DNA of 48,161 nt from Clostridia bacterium (GCA_017937655.1 JAGBDE010000051.1:1-48161), one strand, 5' to 3'; counted from the first letter of the stretch, positions 19,213-28,438 are shown. Made by a program: numbers and translations. The notes: generated by a model from the letters alone, not told the origin.

Positions 19213-20418
19213 ATGCGCGTTTTTCAGCTGAATATGGTTTGCGGCATCAAAAGCACCGGGCGGATCGCCTCTGAAATCGGCAAACTGGTGGAGGCGGACG
19301 GCGGGGAGTGCCGCATCGGCTGCGGGGCCAATTTCGTGTCCCCGGAGTCGGAACACTTTGCGGTGAAGACCATCAGCGTCACCGGCCGCAGAATCTACAG
19401 CCTGCTGACCAAGCTTTTTGACGCGGAGGGCCGCTGGAACCGCATCGGCACCCGCCGTCTCCTTCGCCAAATGGAACAGTTCCAGCCGGATGTGGTGCAT
19501 CTGCATAACATCCACGGCTGCTACCTCCACGCGGGCGAGCTGTTCCGCTACCTGAAAAAGAAGAACCTGCCCGTAGTATGGACCCTCCACGACTGCTGGC
19601 CCTTCACCGGCCATTGTGCCTATTTTGACTACTCCGGCTGCGAACGCTGGAAAACCGCCTGCCACGATTGCCCCCAGCTGAAAAGCTACCCGGTGTGTGT
19701 CGGCCTGGACGGTTCCCGCCGCAACCACGCCTGGAAACGCAAGCTGTTCACCAGCCTGGACAACTTGACCATGGTGGTGCCCTGCCAGTGGATGGCCGGC
19801 CCCCTGGGCCAGTCCTACATGCAGAATTGCCCCGTCCGCACCATCTACAATGGCGTGGATCTCCAGGCTTTCCGCCCCGTGGACAGCGACATCCGCCAGC
19901 GATTTGGCCTGGAAAAGGGCAAGCTGGTGCTGGCTGTGGCTTCCGACTGGGACGAGCGCAAGGGCCTGCGCTATCTGATCCAGGCCGCGGAAAAGATGGG
20001 GGAGGAGTACCGCTTTGTGGTCATCGGCCTGAGCAAGGAGCAGGTGGAAAGCCTGCCTCAGGGCATGATCGGCATTGAGCACACCGCCAATGTGGGCGAG
20101 CTGGTGCAATGGTATTCCGCCGCCGACTGCCTGGCCAACCCCTCCATGGAGGACAACATGCCCATGGTCAACCTGGAGGCCCTGGCCTGCGGCACGCCCA
20201 TCGCCACCTTCCGCACCGGCGGCTGCCCGGAGGCGGTGGATGCGGATACCGGCATCGTGGTGGACAAGGCGGACGTGGACGGCCTGTGCGAGGCCATCCG
20301 TCAGCTGTGCCCCAAGACGGAGGAGCGCAAAGCCGCATGCCTTAAGCGGGCGCAGTTGTTTGACTCCCGCCGCACCTTTGAAAACTATCTGAATCTGTAC
20401 AAGGAGCTGTGCCGCTGA
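19213..20418 (+). CDS. GT4-type glycosyltransferase
   Basis: 401 aa. The N-terminal half has VWTLHDCWPFTGHC followed by a Cys-containing stretch (CERWKTACHDCP), typical of exopolysaccharide or capsular GT4 enzymes. The C-terminal nucleotide-sugar half has NGVDLQAFRP, VASDWDERKGL and the donor-site segment NLEALACGTPIATF. No membrane segments are seen. It probably adds a sugar to a lipid-linked or wall glycan; donor and acceptor are not evident. TGGAGGGATCCCC precedes the ATG. Confidence 0.85.
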   Translation: MRVFQLNMVCGIKSTGRIASEIGKLVEADGGECRIGCGANFVSPESEHFAVKTISVTGRRIYSLLTKLFDAEGRWNRIGTRRLLRQMEQFQPDVVHLHNIHGCYLHAGELFRYLKKKNLPVVWTLHDCWPFTGHCAYFDYSGCERWKTACHDCPQLKSYPVCVGLDGSRRNHAWKRKLFTSLDNLTMVVPCQWMAGPLGQSYMQNCPVRTIYNGVDLQAFRPVDSDIRQRFGLEKGKLVLAVASDWDERKGLRYLIQAAEKMGEEYRFVVIGLSKEQVESLPQGMIGIEHTANVGELVQWYSAADCLANPSMEDNMPMVNLEALACGTPIATFRTGGCPEAVDADTGIVVDKADVDGLCEAIRQLCPKTEERKAACLKRAQLFDSRRTFENYLNLYKELCR

Positions 20419-20476
20419 CGGCGCAGCCATGGAGGCTTCCGGCATCGGGAGCCTTCTTCCATTGAAAGGAGCGCCC

Positions 20477-21286
20477 ATGAAGACCCTCTATGTTTCCGAC
20501 CTGGACGGCACTCTTCTCCACAGCGACGCCACGGTGTCTGGATACACGGCGGACGTGATCAACGCCTTGGTGAACAAAGGAATGCTGTTTTCCTATGCCA
20601 CCGCTCGCTCCTATGTGACCGCCTCCAAGGTGACCCGTGCCATCCAGGCAAAAATCCCCCTGATTGTATACAATGGCGCGCTGGTCATTGACAATTCAAC
20701 CGGCAAGATCCTCCTGTCCAATTTCTTTGGAGAGGACGCAAAGCCTTTGCTGGCCGACCTTCTCAGCCATCAGGTCTATCCTATCGTCTATGCCTTTGTG
20801 GATGGGGTAGAGAAGTTCAGCTATGTGGAGAAGATGGTCACCCCCGGCATGCAGCAATTTCTGGATACAAGGCCCGGCGACCCCCGGCGCAACCCGGTCG
20901 CCTCGGCTGAGGAACTGTTCCTGGGCGATATTTTCTACTTCACCTGCATTGACAGCCAGGAAAAGCTGGAACCCTTGTGGCATAAGTATCGGCAGGTGCA
21001 TCACACCGTTTATGACCGGGACATCTACTCCGGCGCCCAATGGCTGGAGCTGATGCCCGCCGCTGCATCCAAGTCGAACGCCGCCGCGCAGCTGAAAAAG
21101 CTGCTGGGCTGCGACCGCCTGGTGGCCTTCGGCGACGGCAGCAACGACATCGACCTGTTCCAGCTGGCGGACGAAGCCTACGCTGTATCCAACGCATCGG
21201 ACAAGCTGAAGGCCGTGGCCACCGCCGTCATCCCCTCCAACGACGAGGATGGCGTGGCCCGCTGGCTTTCTGAAAACGTGCAATAA
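20477..21286 (+). CDS. Cof-type HAD-superfamily sugar phosphatase
   Basis: 269 aa. Motif I is DLDGTLL near the N-terminus and motif IV is FGDGSNDIDLF. Between them lies a large type IIB cap, as in Cof/YidA proteins that dephosphorylate sugar phosphates or flavin nucleotides. The ATG at 20477 follows GAAAGGAG; a longer opening from 20429 has no ribosome site. It is the last gene of the rightward run and is followed by a terminator. Confidence 0.88.
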   Translation: MKTLYVSDLDGTLLHSDATVSGYTADVINALVNKGMLFSYATARSYVTASKVTRAIQAKIPLIVYNGALVIDNSTGKILLSNFFGEDAKPLLADLLSHQVYPIVYAFVDGVEKFSYVEKMVTPGMQQFLDTRPGDPRRNPVASAEELFLGDIFYFTCIDSQEKLEPLWHKYRQVHHTVYDRDIYSGAQWLELMPAAASKSNAAAQLKKLLGCDRLVAFGDGSNDIDLFQLADEAYAVSNASDKLKAVATAVIPSNDEDGVARWLSENVQ

Positions 21287-21289
21287 AAA

Positions 21290-21325
21290 CAAAAGGCAGG
21301 GCAAATGCCTTGCCTTTCTTCGTTT
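21290..21325. terminator. Bidirectional terminator
   Basis: AAGGCAGGGC (21293-21302) pairs with GCCTTGCCTT (21307-21316) with one G-T pair and a 4-nt loop. A TTTCTTCGTTTT tract follows on the plus strand and an A-rich tract precedes it. It serves the HAD gene and the convergent small gene, whose stop lies at 21325. Confidence 0.7.
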
Positions 21326-21639
21326 TACTGGACGGATGTATAGCTCACCGCCCGCTTTTCCGCCTGCTTCATCCTGGCGATGACCGCGTCGTACTGCCGG
21401 TGCCGGGGCTTCAGATATTCCGGCGGATAGCTCATCCGCTGGGGCGGCGTGGGGGAGGGGGCCGCAGGTTTCTCCTCCTTTGGCGCGGGCTTCACCTCCT
21501 CCGCTTGCCGGGGCGGCGTGAGGGGCTCCGGATCTACGCCGGCCTGCACATAGGGCAGGCGGATGCTTTGATATTCCAGCCATTTCAGCTGCTTTTCCCC
21601 GCAGGTCATTTTGGCAAAGGGCGATACGCTTTTTGTCAT
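21325..21639 (-). CDS. Small Pro/Lys/Glu-rich hypothetical protein
   Basis: 104 aa, not recognised. A short N-terminal segment (MTCGEKQLKWLEYQSIRLPY) is followed by a proline-, lysine- and glutamate-rich linker (about 40-70) and a basic, tyrosine-containing C-terminal helix-like part (RMSYPPEYLKPRHRQYD). No signal peptide or membrane segment. The ATG at 21639 is chosen for its GGGGAGG site 7 nt upstream; a longer in-frame opening at 21765 runs through the upstream terminator and is unlikely. It is isolated between two terminators, so it probably has its own promoter. Confidence 0.6.
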   Translation of the reverse strand: MTKSVSPFAKMTCGEKQLKWLEYQSIRLPYVQAGVDPEPLTPPRQAEEVKPAPKEEKPAAPSPTPPQRMSYPPEYLKPRHRQYDAVIARMKQAEKRAVSYTSVQ

Positions 21640-21716
21640 GGTGCTGCCTCCCCGAAAATGAGTTTGCAGCATCCTATGCAGGGGGTGGGGGATGGGTGAA
21701 AGAAAATCGTGATGGA

Positions 21717-21755
21717 CAAAAAAGAACCAGAGTAAACTTACTCTGGTTCTTTTGT
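21717..21755 (-). terminator. Terminator of the 22496 gene
   Basis: A perfect 12-bp stem (21723-21734 with 21739-21750, arm AGAACCAGAGTA, 4-nt loop) is followed on the minus strand by a T run and on the plus strand by TTTTGTTG. It ends the leftward transcript immediately after the stop codon at 21759. Confidence 0.8.
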
Positions 21756-21758
21756 TGA

Positions 21759-22496
21759 TTACCACATATTGATTCCTGTGGCAGCATCGATCCGTTTCTC
21801 GTTCTTGTAATCGATGGCGAACTCAACCTCCCCTGTGGCTGCGTCGATCACCACGGCGTACAGGCAATCGTAGGGGAAAGGCCCTCCGGGGCCATTTTGC
21901 CGGAAGGTGATGGCCCAGTAGCGGTGATCGTCCTCAAAAAAGGTGGTGTCGATGAACAGCGCGTCCACCGCTTCGGGCGTGAGGCCAAGCAGGGAGATCA
22001 ACGCGTCCTGTGCCAGAGCGATGGCTTCCTGGCCTGTGGGTTCTCCTTCGCGGGGGAAAGAAAGCGGGGTCTCTTCACCGTAAAGACCGTAGGAATATTC
22101 GGCCTTGGCTTCTGCAGTCCAGAAGTAATAGCTGCCATGTTCATTTTCCAGAAGCAGCTTGTCTCTGTACTGCTGATAAGAAGCAAAGTCCCGCCATCCA
22201 CCCTGGACGGTGTGAGAGGGGGTCTGATAGGCAACCCAGCCAAATTCCACGTTTTCCGCCTGCCGGGTGGAGGTGATCAGCCACATTTTGTAGGTTTGAT
22301 CCATGGCGAGGATCTCAAAGGCTTCCGCGTGCAGTTCTTCCCTGGTGATGTCCGCGGGAAAGCTGCGAACGCTGACACCATATTGCAGGCATGTGTCGAT
22401 CACTTGGTTCATCTCGTTGGAAACTTCCAGCGCGCTTCCTGTGGTCAGCGTGAAAAGCATGAGCAGGCACAGGAAAAGGGAGATGGTTCTTTTCAT
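21759..22496 (-). CDS. Secreted PepSY-like protein
   Basis: 245 aa. A clear signal peptide (MKRTISLFLCLLMLFTLTTGSA) precedes an exported alpha/beta region. The C-terminal part contains YAVVIDAATGEVEFAID, the beta-hairpin pattern of PepSY-type repeats, and a related segment lies around EAIALAQDALISLLGL. Such modules often inhibit peptidases or sit in the cell envelope; the target here is unknown. AAGGAGG precedes the ATG. It follows the PBP gene by 27 nt on the same strand and probably shares its transcript. Confidence 0.6.
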   Translation of the reverse strand: MKRTISLFLCLLMLFTLTTGSALEVSNEMNQVIDTCLQYGVSVRSFPADITREELHAEAFEILAMDQTYKMWLITSTRQAENVEFGWVAYQTPSHTVQGGWRDFASYQQYRDKLLLENEHGSYYFWTAEAKAEYSYGLYGEETPLSFPREGEPTGQEAIALAQDALISLLGLTPEAVDALFIDTTFFEDDHRYWAITFRQNGPGGPFPYDCLYAVVIDAATGEVEFAIDYKNEKRIDAATGINMW

Positions 22497-22523
22497 CGCG
22501 ATCGTCCTCCTTGTGGGATTGGA

Positions 22524-25280
22524 TTAATACCCCGCCATGGCCTGGGTCACCGCCGCCATACCGGCCGCAACGTCCTCGATGCTGGGAGAATCGGAGTAGA
22601 TCAGGGTTTCCAGGTTGGAGATGGCCACCGCCAGGTTCAGGTAATGCTGGGAGTTGGGATCCAGCGTGTTCAGGAACTGGCGCGCCGTCATGATCAGCGC
22701 CTGGGCGTCAGGGATGAGGGCATTGTCCGACGAAGGCTGCTGCTCGGGGTAGAACTGGTCGGGCACATAGCCGTACTGGTGCAGGCCGCAGTAGTTGTAC
22801 ACGCTGGCCGTGCCCAGGTAGGAGGCCACCACCGCGCCGTATTCCGGATCGTTGACATAGGTGGACAGGGGATGGCCATTGGGGATGACCACCACGCCTT
22901 TCATGCTGGTATAGGGACAGTTGTCCGTAGCCATCATGCCGGATTCATTGCAGATGTTCATGGACTGATGCATCTGGCAGTAAACCTGAGGTGCGGTGGG
23001 CTCGTACCAGTAGTCGGTGACCACGCCGTAGCCCATGCTGTCGTTGTAGCAGGAATCGGTGGCCAATTGTCCGCTGACGGAGCAGGTGGTGATCTTCACC
23101 AGGCCCAGCTGGGTGGGATCCGTCTCAATGATGTCCCGCTTGTCCAGGCCCTTGTGGATCTTTTCCATGTAGGCCTTCCAGATGGGGGCGGCAGAGCCGT
23201 TGCCGGTGGTTTTGGAGCTGAGGGGCTGATAGTTGTCGTGGCCCACCCAGATGGCGGAAACGTACCAGCCGGTGGCACCCACGAAGGTCACGCCCCGCTG
23301 GTCGGAGTTGGTGCCGGTTTTACCGGCGACGATCTGGCCGTTCAGCTTGGCGGCGCTGCCTGTGCCGCTGGATACAACGGTTTTCATCATGTCCACCGTC
23401 AGCCAGGCGGTGGAAGGCCGGAACACCTGGCGGCGCTCCTGCTCCGCGTGGGCGTCGTAGACCACGTTGCCCTCGCTGTCGGAAATGCCCAGGAAGGAAA
23501 GGGGCTGCTGGTACACGCCGCCGTTGCAGAGGGTACCGTAGGCCACGGTCAGCTGCAGGGGGGTGATGCCGCTGGAGCCCAGGCTGAGGCCGTAGGGCGT
23601 TGCGTCGATGTGGTCGCGATCCACGCCCATGCTCAGGAGGAAATCCACCGAGCGCTCCACGCCCACGTTGTACAGCAGCACCTGGGCGGCGGCCACGTTG
23701 TGGCTGCGGCGCATGGCTTCCCTGAAGGTTTCCGGGCCGACGTATCCGTCGCCGCCGTAGTTCCGGGGCCAGGTATCCTTCAGGTTGGAGTCCTTCCAGC
23801 CCATGATGGGCACGGGAATGTTATAAGCAACGCTGGCAGGGGACGCGCCCAGCTCGATGGCAGGGGCGTACACCGCGATGGGTTTGATGGTGGAGCCAAT
23901 GGGCATCTTCATGTCCGTGGCCCGGTTCAGGGTCTTGCGGGCGGTGGGGCGATACCGGCTGCCCACGATGGCCTTCAGCTCGCCGCTACGATAATCCAAC
24001 ACCACGGCGGCGCATTGGGGCTGAGGGATCTCGTCGTAGCTGCCGTCGTTGTTGCGGGTGCGGTAGACCTTGTCGCTGGGGTCACGCAGGGCGGGCCACT
24101 TGTCCCAGTTGTCGATGGTTTCTTCCACCATCTGCTGCATATCCGTATCGATGGCCAGGGTAACCCGGTAGCCGCCGGTGCGCAGCTCGTTTTCCATCTT
24201 GGCACGGTTTTCGCTGTTGTCCTCCAGGCCGTGCAGCTTCAGGAAACAGTCCACGATGTCCGTCACCGCATACTCCACATAGTGGGCGTAGGGATACATG
24301 CCCTCGCCGGTCAGGGAGGATTTTTCCAGCACGTGGGCCGTGGAGGGATCCAGCGCCGCCTGGTACTCCGCCTGGGTGATGAACTGGTTTTCATACATGC
24401 AGCGCAGCACATAGTCGGTGCGGTCGTTGGTGATGGCGTGGTAGTCCGTGGTGTCCGAAGTGCGCAGGTAGAAATTGCGGCGGGGGTTGTAGTAGTAGGG
24501 GTTGGTGGTCAGGCCCGCCAGCATGGCGCATTCCCGCAGGGTTAAATTGCTCAGATCTTTGCCGAAATAGCCCTGGGCAGCAACCTGCACGCCGTAGTAA
24601 TTTTCGCCCAGATAAATGGTGTTGAGGTAGCATTCCAGGATCTGGGATTTGGTGTACCGGGTTTCCAGCTGCAGGGCCAGGTAAGCCTCCTGGATCTTGC
24701 GCTTGTAGCTCTGCTCGCTGCTGAGGATGGTGTTCTTGATCAGCTGCTGGGTGATGGTGGAGCCGCCCTGCTGGGAGCCGGTCATGAAGTTGGTCACAAA
24801 AGAGCCGATAATACGCTTGATATCAATGCCCCGGTGGGTGTAGAACCGGGCGTCTTCCACGGCCACAAAGGCGTTGCACAGGTTTTCCGGCATGGCGGAA
24901 ATATTGACCATGACCCGGTTTTCCGTGCCTTTGTAGTCGGTGATCACGTTTCCGTTGCTGTCATAGAGGAAGGAGGTCTTGTCCTGCTCGCTGAGCATGG
25001 CCAAATCCAACGTGGGCGCGGTTTCCACATACCCCTTGGCAATGCCGAAAACAATACCGGCCAGCACCAGTCCTCCCAGCAAAATGACAATGGCAAACAG
25101 GCGAACGGTGTTCACCAGAATGGACAGAACAATATTCGGTTTTTTCAGGCTGGGCTTGAAAATGGTCCGGGGCTTCTCCGGCTGAAAATCCTCGTCATCC
25201 TCATCGGGAATCTGGTAAGCCGGATCTTCTGTATAGGAGTAGTCTTGGGCGTCGTACTGGTCATAGGGATTACGGTTCAA
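22524..25280 (-). CDS. Class A penicillin-binding protein (transglycosylase/transpeptidase)
   Basis: 918 aa. A cytoplasmic acidic, Tyr-rich N-terminus (about 1-50) is followed by one membrane helix (about 52-80), a GT51 glycosyltransferase domain (VEDARFYTHRGID, GGSTITQQL) and a transpeptidase domain with S463-x-x-K466 (GSTIK), SHN and K654-T-G. The C-terminal about 200 aa contain Cys residues and Tyr-rich segments, apparently exported. It polymerises and crosslinks peptidoglycan outside the membrane. The start is TTG at 25280 with GGAGGTG upstream. Confidence 0.93.
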   Translation of the reverse strand: MNRNPYDQYDAQDYSYTEDPAYQIPDEDDEDFQPEKPRTIFKPSLKKPNIVLSILVNTVRLFAIVILLGGLVLAGIVFGIAKGYVETAPTLDLAMLSEQDKTSFLYDSNGNVITDYKGTENRVMVNISAMPENLCNAFVAVEDARFYTHRGIDIKRIIGSFVTNFMTGSQQGGSTITQQLIKNTILSSEQSYKRKIQEAYLALQLETRYTKSQILECYLNTIYLGENYYGVQVAAQGYFGKDLSNLTLRECAMLAGLTTNPYYYNPRRNFYLRTSDTTDYHAITNDRTDYVLRCMYENQFITQAEYQAALDPSTAHVLEKSSLTGEGMYPYAHYVEYAVTDIVDCFLKLHGLEDNSENRAKMENELRTGGYRVTLAIDTDMQQMVEETIDNWDKWPALRDPSDKVYRTRNNDGSYDEIPQPQCAAVVLDYRSGELKAIVGSRYRPTARKTLNRATDMKMPIGSTIKPIAVYAPAIELGASPASVAYNIPVPIMGWKDSNLKDTWPRNYGGDGYVGPETFREAMRRSHNVAAAQVLLYNVGVERSVDFLLSMGVDRDHIDATPYGLSLGSSGITPLQLTVAYGTLCNGGVYQQPLSFLGISDSEGNVVYDAHAEQERRQVFRPSTAWLTVDMMKTVVSSGTGSAAKLNGQIVAGKTGTNSDQRGVTFVGATGWYVSAIWVGHDNYQPLSSKTTGNGSAAPIWKAYMEKIHKGLDKRDIIETDPTQLGLVKITTCSVSGQLATDSCYNDSMGYGVVTDYWYEPTAPQVYCQMHQSMNICNESGMMATDNCPYTSMKGVVVIPNGHPLSTYVNDPEYGAVVASYLGTASVYNYCGLHQYGYVPDQFYPEQQPSSDNALIPDAQALIMTARQFLNTLDPNSQHYLNLAVAISNLETLIYSDSPSIEDVAAGMAAVTQAMAGY

Positions 25281-25301
25281 GGCTACACCTCCGTTTCCGT
25301 C

Positions 25302-25330
25302 AGAATATACGTAAATGATTATACCATACC
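25302..25330 (+). promoter_or_regulatory. Candidate sigma-E-like promoter for yunB
   Basis: AGAATATA (from 25302) and CATACC (25325-25330) are about 15-16 nt apart, resembling sporulation sigma-E elements. The yunB ATG lies 98 nt further on. Only partial consensus matches are visible, so this is a suggestion. Confidence 0.25.
25318..25326 (-). promoter_or_regulatory. Extended -10 element of the PBP gene
   Basis: Minus-strand TGGTATAAT is a perfect extended -10, about 38 nt before the TTG start. No good -35 is present, which extended -10 promoters can tolerate. Confidence 0.45.
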
Positions 25331-25428
25331 CGCAAAACGATTGCTATACGCGAGTGTAACAACTGCGTGGAAAATCCGGCACAGTTTTCCGCCCCGGCGC
25401 ATATCCTCCCGGGAGGAGGGATGGCTCT

Positions 25429-26076
25429 ATGCCTGAAAAAAGCCGGAAAACCTTTCGTATTGTGATTTTGGCCGCGCTGATCCTGCTGATTGCGGCAATC
25501 CTCTGCAGCAAAAACCTGAGCCGGATGATGGGGGACATGGCCTACGCCCAGGCCTATTCCATGGCGCTGGAGGCCATCAACGAGTCGGTGATCCAGGTCA
25601 TCAGCGAGGGGGTGGCGTACGACCAGCTGATCCACATCACCATGGACAACGACGGCCATGTGTCCACCCTTCGGTCTGACAGCATCGTCATGAGCCGTTT
25701 GGCCACCCGCACGGCCCTGATCGCCGAGGAAAAGCTGAACAGCCTGGAAAATCAGTCCATCTCCCTGCCCTTGGGATCGGCCCTGGGGGTGAAGTTCCTG
25801 GCGGGCGTGGGCCCCAGGGTGCAGGTGCAGATCGTGCCCATCGGGGCGGTCAGCGCCACGTTTTCCAGCAGCCTCAGCACCGCAGGCATCAACCAGACTT
25901 TGCACCAGGTCTTCCTGACCCTCCGGGCCACAGTGCGGCTCATCATGCCCACCGGTTCCCAGAAGGTGGAGGTGGTGGGCAGCCTGCCAGTCGCCGAGAA
26001 CATCATCGTGGGCCTTGTGCCGGACAGCTTTGTGGACGTGGGCGACGAGCTGGAAATGCTGGAGCTTGCGCCATAA
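25429..26076 (+). CDS. yunB: Sporulation protein YunB
   Basis: 215 aa. An N-terminal membrane helix (VILAALILLIAAILC) is followed by an exported domain whose family hallmarks are visible: AINESVIQVI, LIHITMDNDGHV, LPLGSALG, GPRVQVQI and a C-terminal VPDSFVDVGD. YunB is needed for spore formation in Bacillus and is expressed in the mother cell (family knowledge). Its presence suggests the host or its ancestor forms endospores. GGAGGAGGG precedes the ATG. Confidence 0.88.
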   Translation: MPEKSRKTFRIVILAALILLIAAILCSKNLSRMMGDMAYAQAYSMALEAINESVIQVISEGVAYDQLIHITMDNDGHVSTLRSDSIVMSRLATRTALIAEEKLNSLENQSISLPLGSALGVKFLAGVGPRVQVQIVPIGAVSATFSSSLSTAGINQTLHQVFLTLRATVRLIMPTGSQKVEVVGSLPVAENIIVGLVPDSFVDVGDELEMLELAP

Positions 26077-26110
26077 AAAAGCATCCGCACAGCAGTTGCC
26101 ATGCGGATGA
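26074..26110 (-). terminator. Terminator of the uxuA-uxuB-gntR operon
   Basis: CATCCGCA (26082-26089) pairs with TGCGGATG (26102-26109). On the minus strand a run of six T follows (complement of 26075-26080), overlapping the yunB stop codon. It ends the leftward transcript right after the GntR stop at 26115. Confidence 0.7.
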
Positions 26111-26114
26111 TGTG

Positions 26115-26813
26115 TTATGCGTTTTTCACATACTGCGGGTACATTTGGCAAAGCGCGTCCCGGTCCACCAGGTAGCCGGATACGTGCTGGCTCATCAGCC
26201 GGGAGGCGGTCTCCCCGTCCCCGGCCCGGATGGCGTCGAGCAATGCTTCGTGCTGCTGCACAAAGGGGTGGGTTTTCTGGGCCTTCAGCGCCATGCTGCG
26301 CACCCGGTCCATATGGATGGTCATGTTCACCACGTATTCGTGGCATTGCAGCTTTCCGGCAAAGCGGAACAGCAGCTCGTGAAACCTGAGATCCAGGGTC
26401 ATCAGGCCGGACAGATTGTTCAGCATCAGGCAGCGCCGCTGTCGCTGGACGTTCCCTTCCAGTTCTTTTATTTCCTCCGGGGCGATTTTCCTGCAAAGCA
26501 GCCGCACCACGGCGCATTCCAGCGCCTCCCGGATGAACCGGGCCTCCTCCACCAGGTCGTAGTCGATGAGGGCCACGGCGGTGCCCCGCTGGGGGTAGAT
26601 TTCCACGATGCCGGTATGGCTGAGCTGCTGGATAGCGTCCCGCATGGGCGTGCGGGACAGGCTCAGCGCGTCGGACAGTTCCTTTTCGCTGTACATCCGC
26701 CCGGGTTCCATCCGCAGGCTGACGATGTTGTGCCTCAGCACCCGAAGGGCGTAGTCCCGGAGGGGTTCGCTTTCCTTCCGGGGCAGAGGCTGCAGGGCGG
26801 GAACGTCAGGCAT
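26115..26813 (-). CDS. GntR-family (FCD subfamily) transcription regulator
   Basis: 232 aa. The N-terminal winged helix (about 18-80) contains EKELSDALSLSRTPMRDAIQQL. The C-terminal all-helical FCD ligand domain has the metal-binding pattern with LDLRFHELLF, MTIHMDR and a final QHVSGY. FCD regulators of this kind (UxuR/ExuR type) sense sugar acids. Placement as the last gene of the uronate operon supports autoregulation by fructuronate or a related acid (inferred). It has no clear ribosome site, and its ATG overlaps the uxuB stop by 8 nt, suggesting translational coupling. Confidence 0.85.
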   Translation of the reverse strand: MPDVPALQPLPRKESEPLRDYALRVLRHNIVSLRMEPGRMYSEKELSDALSLSRTPMRDAIQQLSHTGIVEIYPQRGTAVALIDYDLVEEARFIREALECAVVRLLCRKIAPEEIKELEGNVQRQRRCLMLNNLSGLMTLDLRFHELLFRFAGKLQCHEYVVNMTIHMDRVRSMALKAQKTHPFVQQHEALLDAIRAGDGETASRLMSQHVSGYLVDRDALCQMYPQYVKNA

Positions 26814-28416
26814 ACTTGCGCAGGGTGGCGCGGACGGCGCCGGGGCCAGCCAGCATTTCCCGCAGCATGCAGGTGACCTTGTCGGCCAGACCGGCCTTTT
26901 TGAGGTCGGTGCCGAAGATGGCGGTATTGGTCAGGATGGAATCCAGCTGATTCTGGCAGGATTCGGGCTTGCCCAGCTCGATGCCGCTGAGGGCTTCCTT
27001 CAGCGCGGGCAGCATGGGATCGGAGCTGATTTCCATGGCTTCGCCGTTATCATTCACGCCCAGCAGGTACCGCAGCCAGGCGGCGATGGCAAAGGGAATG
27101 CCCTGCAGGTCGGCGGCGTTCAGGGTATCAGAGGCAACGTAGGACTTGATGGTCTCGCCGAAGCGGATCGGGATCTTCTGGCTGGTGTCCGTGGCGATGC
27201 GCTGGGGCATATCGGGGATGTAGGGGTTGGGCAGGCGCTGGGTGATGACCTCGTTGAGGAACGCCGCGGGGTCGATGATGCCGGGATGCACCACCACGGG
27301 CATGCCTTCATCGTAGCCGATGCGGTGAACCAGCTTGACCAGATCCTCGTCCTGCATTTCTGCGGCGATGGTCTTGTGGCCAAGCAGGCAGCCGGTCACG
27401 GCCAGGGCGGTGTGCAGGGGATTGAGGCAGGTGGTCACCTTCATACGCTCGGTGTTGTTGACGGTGTCCCGGTCGGTCATGTAGACGCCGGCCTTTTCCA
27501 GGGCGGGGCGGCCATTGGGGAACCGGTCTTCCACCACCAGGTATTCGGGGGCTTCTGCGTTCACAAAGGGGGCGATGTAGGTGTTCTTGCCGGTGACGAC
27601 CGCGTCCATGTCCTCGAAGCCGTCTGCCTTCAGCTGGGCAGCGATGGAAGCATCGGGCCGGGGGGTGATCTTGTCGATCATAGACCAGGGGAATGCCACC
27701 TTGGATTCGTCGCTGAGGTAAGCCACAAAATCAGCGCTGACAAAGCCGTTCTTCTGCCAGCACTCGGCAATTTCCAGCATGGAATTGCGCAGCTTTTCGC
27801 CGTTGTGGCTGCAGTTGTCCATGCTCACCAAAGCGATGGGATAAGCGCCGTTTTGGAAGCGATGGGCCATCAGGGCGGTCAGCAGGCTCATGGCGTGGCG
27901 GGCCTTGGAGGGGCCGTCGGCCAGGTCGCTTTCCACCACGGGCAGCAGCTGACCCTGCATATTGCGCAGGGCGTAGCCTTTCTCGGTGATGGTGAAGCTG
28001 ACCATCTGCAGGCTGCTGTTTGCAAAGGCGGCCTTCAGGCGAGAAAGCTCGGCTTCGTCGCTGCTGTCGGCCCGGATGCCGTCGGCCACGCTGGCAACGA
28101 TCTCCCGCTGGGTGCTGCCGTCGGGGTTCAGGGTCACCAGCAGGGACAGGGAATCAAAGGGCGTGTACATCTTGTCGATGACTTCGTAGTCAAAGGTCTC
28201 CGCAGCCAGGATGCCGCAGGTGGCCAGGCCGTTTTCCAGCAAAGTCTGCTGTAGCTTGGCAATGAAGCCACGGAAGATGTTGCCCGCACCAAAGTGAACC
28301 CACACGGGGTTTGCCAGGGTCTCGGCCCGCATTTTCTGCACGTCAAAGCGGGGCAGGCGCACGCCGGTTTTTTCGTAGAAGGTTTTGTCAGACAGGGAAG
28401 CAAGGTTCAGTTTCAT
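26806..28416 (-). CDS. uxuB: Fructuronate reductase / mannitol dehydrogenase family oxidoreductase
   Basis: 536 aa, within the long-chain mannitol dehydrogenase family size. N-terminal NAD region VWVHFGAGNIFRGF; family segments DNCSHNGEKLR, VEDRFPNGRPALEKAGV and KVTTCLNPLHTALA are typical of UxuB-like enzymes. It reduces fructuronate to mannonate, the substrate of UxuA encoded directly upstream. AAGGAG precedes the ATG. Confidence 0.88.
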   Translation of the reverse strand: MKLNLASLSDKTFYEKTGVRLPRFDVQKMRAETLANPVWVHFGAGNIFRGFIAKLQQTLLENGLATCGILAAETFDYEVIDKMYTPFDSLSLLVTLNPDGSTQREIVASVADGIRADSSDEAELSRLKAAFANSSLQMVSFTITEKGYALRNMQGQLLPVVESDLADGPSKARHAMSLLTALMAHRFQNGAYPIALVSMDNCSHNGEKLRNSMLEIAECWQKNGFVSADFVAYLSDESKVAFPWSMIDKITPRPDASIAAQLKADGFEDMDAVVTGKNTYIAPFVNAEAPEYLVVEDRFPNGRPALEKAGVYMTDRDTVNNTERMKVTTCLNPLHTALAVTGCLLGHKTIAAEMQDEDLVKLVHRIGYDEGMPVVVHPGIIDPAAFLNEVITQRLPNPYIPDMPQRIATDTSQKIPIRFGETIKSYVASDTLNAADLQGIPFAIAAWLRYLLGVNDNGEAMEISSDPMLPALKEALSGIELGKPESCQNQLDSILTNTAIFGTDLKKAGLADKVTCMLREMLAGPGAVRATLRKYA

Positions 28417-28438
28417 GTTGGTTGCTCCTTCCTATTTG

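Noticed and set aside
21897-24545. An 882-codon plus-strand open frame across the PBP gene.
   Set aside because: The opposite strand encodes an intact class A PBP with all catalytic motifs; the plus-strand frame has antisense-type composition.
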